The notes under the pieces are model-generated. The model saw only the letters and a program-made list of their open reading frames with translations. It was not told where the DNA came from and made no database searches. The position numbers were made by a program, and so were the translations under genes. A stretch of 64,000 nucleotides of DNA from Metarhizium brunneum. Lineage: Eukaryota > Ascomycota > Sordariomycetes > Hypocreales > Clavicipitaceae. Below, piece after piece: positions 47,401 to 58,515 of the stretch (position 1 is its first letter; each line of letters opens with the position of its first letter). The stretch covers positions 992,001-1,056,000 of the forward strand of contig NC_089423.1 of NCBI RefSeq assembly GCF_013426205.1. The letters are read 5' to 3'.

Positions 47401-48575
47401 AACACCACCAATCGTTAAATATCTTCTTCATCACAAAACCCCGCATTCACTTGCTCAACATATCCAACTCCCAGCCAGCCTGACCGAGTTGTGGACATGT
47501 CCCAGCCTTCCTCGACCGGTGCAGTGCGCCATTACACATCTACACAGTGCGACATAATCCAGCTCTCTATTTACGACGAAGATGTGGCCATCTGATGTTG
47601 TTGACGGAAGCAACTATCCCCTTCATCCGGTTAGAGCAGGCTAATCACATCTGGTGTCAGCAGACCTACCGCTTCTTCACAGACCACTACTTGTCAACTT
47701 CCTGCCGCGACAGCAGACCGTTCCTACAGCATCAATCGATTTATCGAGCCGTCCCAATACGTACCGCCCCACCATCCAGATCGATACCCAAGGGGCCCCA
47801 TGGGGTACACACCTCTATCTGTGCAGGACGCAGAAAAGCGCGCGAGACAGACTATTGACAGTGTGGACGCTGTCTTCGCATCTCGCTGACGACAGAGTTA
47901 TACAGTTCCCAGTACAAATTACAGCACCATATTATCAACATCATGTTTGTATTGACTCAGTATTCTTCGGTTTTGTATTAATATACTTCTATTTGCTACC
48001 AAAAATGCATTGCGTCCCACGACTTATACACGGCGTTCTAGAATATGTCCCATTGCCACCCACTTGCCGCATTAGGCAAGTATGCCTTGCGTTTTTTCGC
48101 CACGGGCCGTAGCAAATCCTGTCGAATGGTTTGCCTACGTACTTTCATGCGCCTATGGCAGTTTATCCTCTGGCTGTATCACATTTCTCGGGTGGTGGTG
48201 TATGACAGATGACGCGGCGGCTTCTTCCGTGACAGAGTACGGCAATTCGCATGGGAATGTGGGGTAAATTGCAACCAGGGGTCAGACTGCCCAATATATC
48301 AAGGCCTGTCTACGGAGTACCAGATTTATTGCTCGGGTTCATGCATCTACATCTCCTGCGCAGATAGGACCCCCCGTCGTGCAAGATGCTACTTGCAATA
48401 CAGTCATTGTCATAAATTGCCAGCCAACACAGCAGTACATGTCCCAGTTGGGGTATATAACACGGCAGTCCATATCTTATCAGTACATACATCTCAGTGC
48501 GTTCCACGATGAGCAGACAGATGTCAAAAATACAGGACATAGGAGACAAGACCTTCAGTCTATTAAACGCGAAAC

Positions 48576-48584
48576 AAAAAAAAA
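48576..48584 (-). terminator. RNA polymerase III terminator of the tRNA gene
   Basis: Nine A on the plus strand, so nine T on the transcribed minus strand, starting four bases after the tRNA 3' end. Confidence 0.85.
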
Positions 48585-48588
48585 TATT

Positions 48589-48697
48589 CAGCCAGGGCAG
48601 GATTCGAACCTACAACCTTCTGACTACGGGTGTAATGATACTATAAGGATACTGGTTCGCTGCGTAGTCAGACGCTCTGCCATTGAGCTACCCGGCC
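48589..48697 (-). tRNA. tRNA, probably Arg (anticodon ACG), with intron
   Basis: On the minus strand the acceptor GGCCGGG is followed by TA and the D-arm GCTCAATGGCAGAGC. The anticodon stem TCTGA/TCAGA comes next, interrupted by an intron of about 37 bases, then variable loop AGGTT, T-arm GTAGG-TTCGAAT-CCTGC, and acceptor CCTGGCT with two G-U pairs. B-box GGTTCGAATCC is intact. The 5' half TCTGACTACG pairs perfectly with CGTAGTCAGA at the intron's 3' side, the extended stem usual for a pre-tRNA. With U33 fixed, the anticodon is ACG. The base after it would be C, unusual at position 37, so identity and exact intron borders are not certain. Confidence 0.88.
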
Positions 48698-49117
48698 TTT
48701 TGTGGCCTTTGTTGGAGGAAGTTGGTTAAAACTAATTTAAGTACCGACTATTATACAACCATCCCTTGGTAGGAACGCTACCAGTCTGCCGTCCCCACGA
48801 TCTAGTATAATACCTACGCAGACAAACAAGCGAGACGACATTCATCCCCAAGGCCTCTCGGTCCCCTCCCATCCGTCTATTCCAGAGGAATCCAAACAAA
48901 AACCAGGAAACGACAGTCCGTTTCTAATAAAAAAAACAAGACGGCAGCAAGAAGGGTTGTCTGGGGCAGACCCAGCGCTTGGGCCTGCGTTCCCACCCAA
49001 CCGTGTAACTGCTGACCAACTAGTTTCTTCTTCTATATCTTCCCTCTTCTTCTAATCTCGCACGCCCCCTTCTTCTTCTATGCGTCTTTTATGCATCGTG
49101 ACAAAAGGAAAGGGTAT
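48698..49117. other. short intergenic region, no gene
   Basis: Contains the 3' end of the carrier gene and the upstream flank of the tRNA. C/T-rich near 49.02-49.09 kb. Confidence 0.5.
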
Positions 49118-50318
49118 TTATTTGGCGATTTCAACTCCACCGGTGGCTCCCAGGGCCTTCTTCAAGTCACCATAGATGGCGAACTGACCGGCAGTCAAGG
49201 TACCAACCATGAAGAGACGAGCGCCAATACCAGTGTAGGAGCCACGGAAACCAAGCTCCTTGGCAATCTTGATGAGACGGGAAGTGGTGCCCTCACCAGG
49301 AAGACCCTTGGTCTTGTTGATCTTGGAGAGCATAGTGTCGGCGGGCTGAGAGACAATGGCGGCAGCGAAACCAGCGGTCAAACCGGCCGCCAGGTTGGCA
49401 ACGGTCTGCATACCATCCGAAAGGGTCTCCTTGGGGTACTGGCGGAAGATGGTCTCAGCAGCCTTCTCGTAGACCACAAACTTGGCCATGGTATAGGGGA
49501 TCCTAGCGAATTGGGTTAGTCGCGTTCACGAGGCATCGGGCACATCGTGGCCCGGGGCCGGCGGTTTCAGGGACACTCACTGCTTGAAGAGGATAGGACC
49601 GAAACCAGCGTAGAAGGCGCCGATACCCTCGTTCTTGAGCATCTTGGAGAAACCTCCAATCAGGCCGTTGGCATAGGTGGGCTCGGAGACGAGACGGATA
49701 CGGGTGGCCTCGAGAGGGCATAGGGCGATGTCAGCGAAGAACTCGGCGGCGGCGGAAGAGGCGAGGTAGACGGCGGTGCGGTTCTGCGAGGCGGTCTCGT
49801 AGCCGAGGGTGTTGATCCACTGCTGCTTGAAGAATTCGTAACCGCCGAACTTGAAGGCTCCCTGGAGGAAGTACCCGGCAAAGGTAGGGCCGATACCAGT
49901 CAGGAGAGCGCCAGCACCCTCGTTCTGGATGACCTGGCGGAAACCGCCAATCATGCCACGGTTGTAGGTCTTGGGGTCGAGCTGGATACGGGTCTTGACG
50001 CTGTTTTTTTGCAGAGAAACGTCAGTATACAAGCGGCGTGTAAAAGGGCCAAGGGGGACGCAATTGCGCTCGGCCTCTCAAACAAAAGGGGTTGCGGATG
50101 ACGCCATATGCAGCAGAAGGCGTCGGGATCGAGAGGAAAAAAACATACACATCGACAGGAGTAAGACCACCGTGGGTGACGGAGCAGCAGACGGCACCGG
50201 CAAGGGCGAATCGGGAGTACAAGGCCAGGCCGGAGAGCTGGGCAGGCTCGGCGGCCTTGACATTCTGGACGATGGCATCGACCTTGGCCGAGCCAGTGGA
50301 TTTTGCGTCGGTGGCCAT
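49118..50318 (-). CDS. MIR1: mitochondrial phosphate carrier
   Basis: Three exons on the minus strand, 50318-50149, 50000-49581 and 49502-49118, join in phase to 324 residues. Donors are GTATGT and GTGAGT; acceptors ACAG and GCTAG. The product has the three mitochondrial-carrier signatures: PVDVVKTRIQ formed across intron 1, PLEATRIRL, and [11 protein letters not shown]. It has the typical phosphate-carrier stretches [19 protein letters not shown] and [12 protein letters not shown]. It imports phosphate with protons across the inner mitochondrial membrane for ATP synthesis. Of the yeast proteins it is nearer to Mir1 than to a general carrier, judged by the [11 protein letters not shown] motif. 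Short N-terminal extension without an evident cleaved presequence. Assignment is secure; the Mir1 versus Pic2 choice is less so. Confidence 0.93.
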
Positions 50319-52673
50319 TGTGACTGACGGTTACGAGCTTCTTCAGACGGGACTGAAGAGAACAGGTACAGAGTGGAGTTGGGGTGGAAGAGAAAACAAA
50401 AGTCGAGGTGTCGACGTGGAGTGGGTTGGGATAAGAAGGATCGCAGAGGGAGAGGAAGAGAGAGAAAAAAAGCCTGCGCGGCTACGAGGTCTTTTCGGCT
50501 GTCTCACGGAGGAGCGGACAACTGGCCAAGGGACGGGAGAAAAAAAATTGTTGCTCGTTCGGAAACAGTCGGGTCTTCCCATTGGACGTTGCGGCCCACT
50601 CCGCCCTCGCTCAGGCACCGCCATCAGCCACTCTTCTGTTTCTGATTCTAACGCTCGACTGTTGGCGCCGGCTCGGTCAGCCCGACGAGAAGCGTTCCGT
50701 CTAGCGGCTCGCCTGGTAGAGATGGTAGAGATGGTATCTCCAACGTCAACCAACCACCGGGAATGGCAAAATATGGCAGAGGGCCTTGTTCTTCTCAATC
50801 AGCATCAGGACTCGGTAACGCGGAGTACTCTTGACACCATTTTGCCCCATCAACGGGACGGAGGAGTCGCGTTTATCTGCGCCACACCAGTCAATCAACC
50901 CCGTACTCCGTTCCATCTCCCATCGAGATTGCTTTTGCTGTGGCTGGTGCTTCGTGCCGGGAATACCTCGGGTGGTACTGCAAACCATTCAGCAGGTCAG
51001 GCACGCCAACGTGTCCGTCCCAGCCAGCTTTGATGGTGCGTCTCCTTGTGAAACATTCCAGATGTCATGTCTTGTGCATTCCCGCCTTGTGAGCCTCTTC
51101 CTCATGTGATTTCTACCCATGTTCCTGGCGGCAGTGAGGACGCAGCTAGAACCTCCAACCATACGGACTTTTTACCAATAAAGTTACTGCCCGCAACACT
51201 CTGTCTGATGCCCCCAGATAACTGAAACGTCAAGTTGCGTCACACTCAACCCCAGCGAGTGAGTGCATGGTGCGCCATGGCGATCCCTCTCGGTCGACCA
51301 GCTGTATCAGACCTACCCTATACCTATCTTCCGAAGTAGTCGTGCTAGTCTTTCTGTACCCCGGTTCTTGTGCTGTAAAATCGTGAGTAACCATTGCCTG
51401 TCTCTTTATCCAATACGTGCATGTTTAATCCACGTCTGGTCTGGAGGTGTATCTGAACGGATTACTCCCTACCAATGGTCGGATCTATCCGGGCGTCGTG
51501 TCTTGCAGCCTTTGACCCGCCGCCAAACTCGTCGTTGGGAGAGAATTCAGCATGACCAACAAAGGCAGCTCCCATAATAGGAAGTTTTTTACATGATACA
51601 TCCTGTCGGTCTGGCCGACTTTTTGTCTCAATACGCAGACTGCTTAGGACCTGCGATTTCGCTGCCTTCAATTATGGATACATGGCTGGATACAATCCCA
51701 CTTGGGTTAGTTCAAGATTAAGTACCTATCACATGAAGAAATTCCCGCGCTTTTTGTATAGGAAGATTGTTTGTGCTTTGCAATCAATTAATGATCAATC
51801 TTCCACGGACAACGCCAATGAAGTTGGTGTATTTTTATTTATGCATCTCTTCTCCGCTGGCATCATGACCCAACTTGCGGGTTGCAGTTGAGTGTCTGGG
51901 TCTCCATTCACGGACAATGGTCTTAACTCCAAGGCTATCTCCGTTCAATATGACGAGTCTGGTGGACTATTTTGCATTACAAATGGATAGTCGTCTCGAG
52001 TCCCGCCACTGCCGATATTGCTGCCAAAAGCCGATGTCAACGGCGATAAGCCCGTGTTTGTAGTGACGCCATGGAATTTTGTGAACCTTATTAGGCGGGA
52101 GTTAGGCGCGCAGTTAAGCGCTGATGCCTCGACGTTCACCGATGGCTCCGTCAAGTAGATCGCGTCCATCATGATACGGTGGGTATCGCCGGATGACTCG
52201 ACTCTGGTCCGCCACTCTCAAGCCCCAAGCCAGATTGGTGGATCGCGGCCAAGTTTACTTCGTAGAGCAGCATTGATCAGCTGCGGGTTGTCGGCACTGC
52301 AGCAAGCTGCCGATGGGATGTTCCTTGGTGCGTGCGGGTCAGAGCAGGCCTTTGTATCGAATGCGACAAGGAGCGATGTCCTGATTCTGGTTGCGTTACC
52401 CCGTGGCGCCCAGCTCTGGAAGAGTGCCGCGGTCATGGAAGGCGGTAAACCCCACTTTAGGCAGTCTGAATAGACTTTCTCGGGGATAAAGTTTGAGGGA
52501 AAAACCATGGAGATAAGTCAAGGCTATGGCGATCGACATGTACAGTATAAAGGGTGTTGCCCCCCTCGTGCTGCAAATCTTTGTCCCTCTTTTGCATACC
52601 CTTCTCTCACGTCCTACCTGCCCCATTACCGTTATTCCGCCTTTAGATTTGACGCAACATCAACTGTTATACA
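50319..52673. other. divergent intergenic region
   Basis: It carries the promoter of the carrier (left) and of the alcohol dehydrogenase (right). The 313-codon plus frame 50092-51033 overlaps the carrier's first exon antisense and has no domain. No supported gene. Confidence 0.5.
52546..52553 (+). promoter_or_regulatory. TATA box of alcohol dehydrogenase gene
   Basis: TATAAAGG, 128 bases before the ATG, followed by a C/T-rich leader. Confidence 0.5.
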
Positions 52674-53925
52674 ATGACCGATTACAAGTTCGAAGGATGG
52701 ATGGGCCTGGATGCCGAGTCCGCCAAGGGCAACATGGTCTGGCAGGAGTACGAACCTAAGCCATGGGAGGAAACAGATGTCGATATCAAAGTCACCAATT
52801 CTGGTATCTGTGGTTCAGATCTGCACACCCTCAGATCCGGCTGGGTAAGCATAGAATCCCGTGTTTTAACTGTTGAAAATACCTTGGGTCGGATGTTCAA
52901 AAGACTTTGCCCTGGCGGTTTCTGTCTATCAGGTCGAATATAAATTGCTGACATCTGTCTTACTGCACAGGGCCAAACCCCCTACCCTTGCGTTGTCGGA
53001 CACGAAATTGTTGGTGTAGCCGTTCGGGTCGGTTCCAAGGCCGAAGGTGGCATCAAGGTCGGTGACGTGGTTGGCGTTGGTGCCCAATCCGACTCTTGCC
53101 TCGGCCGTGATGGCCCCTGCAACGAATGCAGCCATGATGCTGAGAACTACTGCACCAAGGTTATCAACACATACGCCTCCGTACACAGGAATGGTGGGAA
53201 AGGATATGGCGGCTATGGTCTTTACCACCGGTGCCCGTCGCACTTTGTGATTAAGATTCCTGACGGGCTTGCCCCGGAGTACGCCGCCCCTATGCTCTGC
53301 GGCGGCGTGACTGTGTACTCGCCTCTCAGGCACTTTGGAGCTGGCCCGGGCAAGAAGGTCGCCGTGGCGGGGGTTGGTGGTCTTGGACACTTTGCTGTCT
53401 TGTTTGCCAAAGCTTTGGGCGCAGACGAAGTTGTAGGAATTTCCCGAAAGGCGAGCAAGAAACAGGAGGCTCTCGATCTGGGCTGCGATGACTACATCGC
53501 AACAGAAGATGACAAGGACTGGGGAAAGCACAATGCCCGCCGGTTTGATCTCATCATCAGCACCATTTCCTCCGAGAAGGTAAGCCGAACCTCTATTTTT
53601 GCTATTGTGCATGATGACTTGACTAACATGCGATTAGATGCCTCTAAGCAGTTACATTGACACACTGAGGTTGGATGGTACACTCGTCCAGGTTGGAGCC
53701 CCCGAAGGTCCCGTGCCCTTGAACATCTTTAGCATTATTCCTGGCCGTCGCCGAATTGCCGGATCCGGTATTGGCAGCCCGAAGGAGATTCGAGAAATGT
53801 TCCAGTTGGCCGTGGACAAGAAGATCAAGCCATGGGTTGAGAAGCGCCCAATGAAGGATGCTAACCAGGCCATCGTTGATTTGGAAGACGGCAAAGCAAG
53901 ATTCCGATACGTGCTGCAGAATTAG
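52674..53925 (+). CDS. zinc-dependent NADP alcohol dehydrogenase, ADH6/CAD-like
   Basis: Exons 52674-52844, 52971-53579 and 53638-53925 join in phase 0 to 355 residues. Introns have GTAAGC..ACAG and GTAAGC..TTAG ends. The catalytic-zinc region has GICGSDLHTL and GHEIVG; the structural-zinc loop shows the four cysteines of CLGRDGPCNECSHDAENYC; the nucleotide fold has GVGGLGHFA. The sequence order and the KGYGGYG segment fit the cinnamyl-alcohol / yeast Adh6-Adh7 group, which reduces aldehydes using NADPH in the cytosol. All catalytic residues that I can see are present. The exact aldehyde cannot be told. Flanks give no cluster context. Confidence 0.92.
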
Positions 53926-56900
53926 AATATGTTGCGGGCATCGTATTCCATTTTAGAGCCAATTTCGGAGGCGGGGTCTATGCCGTAAAGGTTGCCCGAT
54001 GTTTCTGGGACGCGAGATTCCATGGAGGCTGAGCGGAATGATTAGAGGAGTTTTGGGTATGCCCTCCAGATGTAGAGCAGCAGCAAATATCACAAAAACC
54101 GCATGTGAAGCACATGATACGCAGTCCAAGAATGCCCTGATGATCCACCGGACTCGAGGTTAGGCCGTGATTGTTTTAGGGCTGAAATGCGACTGTAGAT
54201 AGGCACCTCGGAGCGAAGCCGATATCGTATTCCCTCGGTCGACGTTGAGCCGAATGCGATGTGGTTCTATTTTGAGAGGGCGCACCACAGGGGCAGGCCC
54301 ACGAGTGCCAGAGCCCCAGCCGGGAGTCTAATTGTGCCATCTGGTATTAGTAGCGTCAAGGTAAGGGTTGGGCTCTTGGTTATGGTGACATGGAGATGCA
54401 CAGGACGCTGTCATGTCTTGTGATGGAGGGGTCGAGAGGGGAGAAAGTGGATATGGATGGGCGGCCGGGCTAGCCTGAGTGATGCAGTAGTCTTCCTCGT
54501 ATTCAACACATCAAGTGGGAAGGAGCTATCAACGGTCTGGCCCAGGTGTGACTATGCACGACTCCAGCTTCGTGAAGCCTTTGCTCGTTCAGGATTTTCT
54601 TTCCTCGTCCTTCAGCCGTATGCGGTTGATGTCTTCTCTCCCAGCCCGCCATGCCTGCTGTGATACCGTGGCGTTATTTCTTTTATCGTGCTCGAAGAGG
54701 ACGCGGGTCAGCTGCTCCATACCTTGGTAGCCAATGCAGGGGCCGTTGAGCTGGTAACACACGTACCATTCGATGTTGCTGAACAGAGATTGGGCTGCAG
54801 TACGACCTATGAATGCAGAGCTGGCAGTTTATTCTCGTCGGTCTGGTTTGATGACGATATCTCTCAACTGAGCTGAGCTCCAGCTGGAGTGCTCTGGCCA
54901 TCGGATCGTGGAAGGATGTTCAAACAGCCAACCAACGGAGTCCCACAAAGGAACGATATCATCAGGCGGGTGAACACGAGGTTTACCCTAACACAATACT
55001 TGGGTTCACTAGGACAACGAACAAACCGCCTGGCCCGCAGACTCAAGTGCTGGCTTCTCAGGCCAGCGCTGACCGGCCGTTGACAGACGCCAGGTCGCCA
55101 CCTAGCAACCTGCTCCGTACCTCATGCATGCATCATCTCATCACCACCATTTCAATCAAGCAGCCCGACAGTGCCAAGCGGACGGACTTTGTCGTCTAGC
55201 CTCTCCCCCAATCACGGCTCGCAGGACCTTGGACAAGTGACCCATTTACAGCAACCCCTGTTATCGGGGGCCAACCCGAAGAGTCGCGTTGCTCCAAAGA
55301 CAAAAAATTATCTGCAAGCGATTGAAAGTCACGCATCGAATCATTCAGACAGGTCCGGCTAGCTTACGGAGTAGCTTGGCGCTGATCCTCGTGCCATCCT
55401 TCTCGAACATCATTACGGACGTCATTGATCGAAAAAGAGCTATGTATGTGTGATGAAGGCCGAAATGGCGCAGTCAAAAATAGATGCAGGCATATTGACA
55501 ATCAAGAGACGGACCATCTAGCTTGGCCAACTGCGATCCTTTGTGTACCTATGGAGTAGGTATCTCGCTGTTCAAGGATTTTATGTAGCATCAAAACCTG
55601 TGTTGGCGGTTTCCAACCTCAGCGCACTGCTCCAGGACACGATTTCTCTCACTTTAGAATGAAAGTCCCAGTATCTCATACGATATTTGTTGTATCCTGC
55701 GGTGTTAGGTCTTTTTGAGGGTAGTGTCTTACTGAGTTGATGTTTGACAGGCATGCGCGATGCAACACGAGAAGTGGCGGGTGGTGGCCAACCACTAACT
55801 CCAGTTCCAAGCTCAATCAAGAATCGGCTTCTATTCCTGCATGATTGGACAAGAACAGGCCTGTCAGTTTCTCTTTCCTAGCCCTTGGGAGGCGCGGGAG
55901 GGAAATCGAAGGAAAATCTCTGCAGACTCGTTCATCAGGCAGCCAGCCCACGATTCTGCCTAGTGTCACGACATGAAGGGCGCATAGCCTTTTCGAAGCC
56001 AGGTGGATGGGTTTCTCCAGGAAGTTGCGCCGTGTTTTCTCGGCCAATACGCAATGTCGCGATTTGGATTGCTTTGGACAGCGACATGTTGACGTCGTCG
56101 AAACCAACTCCCCGCAATGGCCCGCTGGCAAACAGAGAAGCAGCGAAAAATAACGCATGATACTACAATGTACACCGCACTCCGTCCTGGCAAACAAGAG
56201 AGGAGCCTGTTGTTCAATCGGGAAGTGTTTCCCCTGTGCCCAGAGAGCGGCGCTCTTCGACCCATCTTGACCCGGCGACATGGTCGTAGTGTGGTTTTGT
56301 CCCCGCCGCCTCCAAACCATGTCCTTCGAAAAGGAAATTCTGCCACGCGAAAGAGGAGGCTCTAAAAGCGCCGGTTCCTGGCCATCGACGCCTCCTTTCA
56401 GCTCAACTTCAGCCTGGCGCCCAGGCAGGTTGGACCGTTGGGCCAGTGGGATTTGGGAACGCAGCAACCATGCGACGATGACGGCACAAACGCCCCAGGA
56501 AATCCGCACTGCTAGTGCCGAATCGGAGTTTCCCACAGGACGGACCCATATTTGGATCGAGTCCGGATGAAAGAGGAGGAAGGAATCCATCATGTCCTAC
56601 AAAATAGACATTGCAGCTTAACAACCAGCCTTGCTGGACCTCGACAGCTCAGGTTCCCGCCCAACCCTTGGAAGTGCAGTGGTGGAAACACGACGATGTT
56701 GCCGCTATGCCATGATGGGAAGCTAGGGGGCGTTTGGTACGATGCTGGCCCTTGTACATTGGTTGGCTGCCCATGATGGTTTCTCGCGGGTTGACCTGGC
56801 GCGGTCGGATTGGCCTCGCATTGTTCGGCACCAAGACGAGCCATCCTGGCAACGGGCGACTGGTAACCTGACTGGGCCTTCTGGCTTGTTTAAAGTGGTC

Positions 56901-57330
56901 GGGCGAGCGCCGCCGAACATGACGCACCCCTGCATCCCCACGCCCAATCACACGGTTTGTCAAGCGCCTCGGATGGCCAACGCTCGAGGTGTGGGCTATG
57001 GCGGCGATGCAGGGTTACTTACAGGATCTCGTATTTCTGATTTTTCTGGCTAGCAACCAAGGCTGGCAATAGCCGTGTCTGCCCTGTTGGTACGAAAGAA
57101 GTAATGGTTTTGACAAGCCTGCTTGGCCTCGGAACCCAGCCCGGATCGCTGATAAAAGGGACTGGACGCCTTTGCTCCGGGAAAACTTGTTTCTGGTTTC
57201 TTCCCATATTTCACTGTCGTTTGTTATAAAAGCCTTTCGTTACAAAGACACTCGCTATTAGTCACTGCTTCAAGCCCCCGTTAGGACCCCTTCGTTATAA
57301 TAATAACCTGGCACCCAAACAACCTTCGAG
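53926..57330. other. 3.4-kb intergenic region
   Basis: No supported gene. A 258-codon minus frame at 55817-56593 starts with MMDSFLLFH but shows no domain and uneven composition, so I leave it uncalled. The last 200 bases are the adhesin promoter. Confidence 0.45.
57225..57232 (+). promoter_or_regulatory. TATA box of adhesin-like gene
   Basis: TATAAAAG, about 106 bases before ATG 57331. Confidence 0.5.
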
Positions 57331-58515
57331 ATGAAGGCTGTTTTCGTTGTTGGCGCTCTCGCCGCCTCTGCTGCTGCTCACACGTATCCAAACTGCGAGC
57401 ATGACAACTGCTACCGCGCTCTGATCAAGGACGGTCTCCAGGACAAGGCCAAGGCCTTTTGCTTCGACTGGCTTGCTGGTACTACTACTGCTGCCTCTGC
57501 CATTCCCACCGACTTCAGCAACTGCAACGTCCAGGCCGCCAGCTCTGCTTGCTCCTGCGTCACTTACACGGCTACGCACACAACTGGTCCTACTACCACC
57601 TCTACTCCTCCTCCGGTCACCACTACAACCAGCGAGAAGCCTCCTACGACCACTCCCACAACCAGCGAGAAGCCTCCTACCACTATTCCTACCACCACCA
57701 AGACTGAGCAGCCTCCCACAACGACTCCTACCACTCAGGCTCCTCCTACAACCACTGCCACCACCGAGAAGCCTCATACCACCAGCCAGAGCACCACCAA
57801 GTGGACTACTTCCACCATCTACACCACCAAGACTAATACCATCACCTCATGCCCTCCCGAGGTGACCAAGTGTCCTGGCGGTGGCCACACTACAGTCGTA
57901 ACTGAGACCATCCCCGTCTCTACCACCGTCTGCCCTGTCACTGAGACTGAGGCTCCTCCTACGACCACTGCTACCACCAAGTGGACTACTTCCACCATCT
58001 ACACCACCAAGACCAACACCATCACCTCATGCCCTCCCGAGGTGACCAAGTGTCCTGGCGGTGGTCACACTACGGTCGTAACTGAGACCATCCCTGTCTC
58101 TACCACCGTCTGCCCCGTCACTGAGACTCACGCTCCTCCTCCTCCTCCTCCCGCTGGCAACCAGACATCTACTCTCTACACCACCCAGAGCTATACCATC
58201 ACCTCTTGCCCTCCTTCTGTGCCCAGCTGCCCTGTTGGCAAGGTCACCACCACTGTCTACCCCACTGGCACAACCACCATCAAGGGCTGGACCTCTATTC
58301 CCGCTGTTCCCACCCAGCCTACTGGAGTTCCTCCTGTTCCTACCCAGCCTACTGGAGTTCCTCCTGTTCCCACCCAGGCTACTCAACCTACTGGCGTTTC
58401 TCCTTCCAAGACCAATCAGAACCCCCCTCCTGTTGTCACTGCTGCCGCGGGTCAGCTTGTCGGAAGCCTCGAGTTCGTTGCCGCCGCTGCAGGCCTTGCC
58501 GCTCTCTTCCTGTAA
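57331..58515 (+). CDS. GPI-anchored Thr/Pro-rich wall protein, adhesin-like
   Basis: One exon, 394 residues. The first 16 residues are a signal peptide (MKAVFVVGALAASAAA). Residues about 17-80 form a small domain with six cysteines (PNCEHDNCYRAL ... SACSCVTYT), similar in style to but shorter than CFEM. Then comes a Thr/Pro-rich stalk with EKPPTT repeats, expected to be heavily O-mannosylated. Two nearly identical 60-residue repeats follow (residues 157-216 and 217-276: KWTTSTIYTTKTNTITSCPP ... TTVCPVTET), then a degenerate third one, and PTQPTGVPPV repeats. The C-terminus is hydrophobic (LVGSLEFVAAAAGLAALFL), a GPI-anchor signal. It should sit in the plasma membrane or cell wall. Adhesion or surface shielding is an inference from architecture. 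Confidence 0.85.
   Translation: MKAVFVVGALAASAAAHTYPNCEHDNCYRALIKDGLQDKAKAFCFDWLAGTTTAASAIPTDFSNCNVQAASSACSCVTYTATHTTGPTTTSTPPPVTTTTSEKPPTTTPTTSEKPPTTIPTTTKTEQPPTTTPTTQAPPTTTATTEKPHTTSQSTTKWTTSTIYTTKTNTITSCPPEVTKCPGGGHTTVVTETIPVSTTVCPVTETEAPPTTTATTKWTTSTIYTTKTNTITSCPPEVTKCPGGGHTTVVTETIPVSTTVCPVTETHAPPPPPPAGNQTSTLYTTQSYTITSCPPSVPSCPVGKVTTTVYPTGTTTIKGWTSIPAVPTQPTGVPPVPTQPTGVPPVPTQATQPTGVSPSKTNQNPPPVVTAAAGQLVGSLEFVAAAAGLAALFL
57793..58152. repeat. two 180-bp tandem repeats inside the adhesin gene
   Basis: Two copies with a 180-base period, e.g. GTGGACTACTTCCACCATCT at 57801 and again at 57981. Only few base differences were seen, mostly at third codon positions. In-frame, 60 codons per copy. 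Confidence 0.9.

Larger units (their letters stand above)
43667..48588. other. 4.9-kb gap without recognisable gene
   Basis: The longest gene-free stretch. Frames up to about 170 codons occur on both strands but overlap each other, start late and show no domain, signal peptide or splice-linked continuation that I can follow. The first kilobase is likely the promoter of the 2EXR gene. It includes the degenerate repeat at 44436-44481. Confidence 0.45.

Noticed and set aside
55817..56593. 258-codon minus frame starting MMDSFLLFH
   Set aside because: No family features or conserved motif readable; may be real but cannot be supported.
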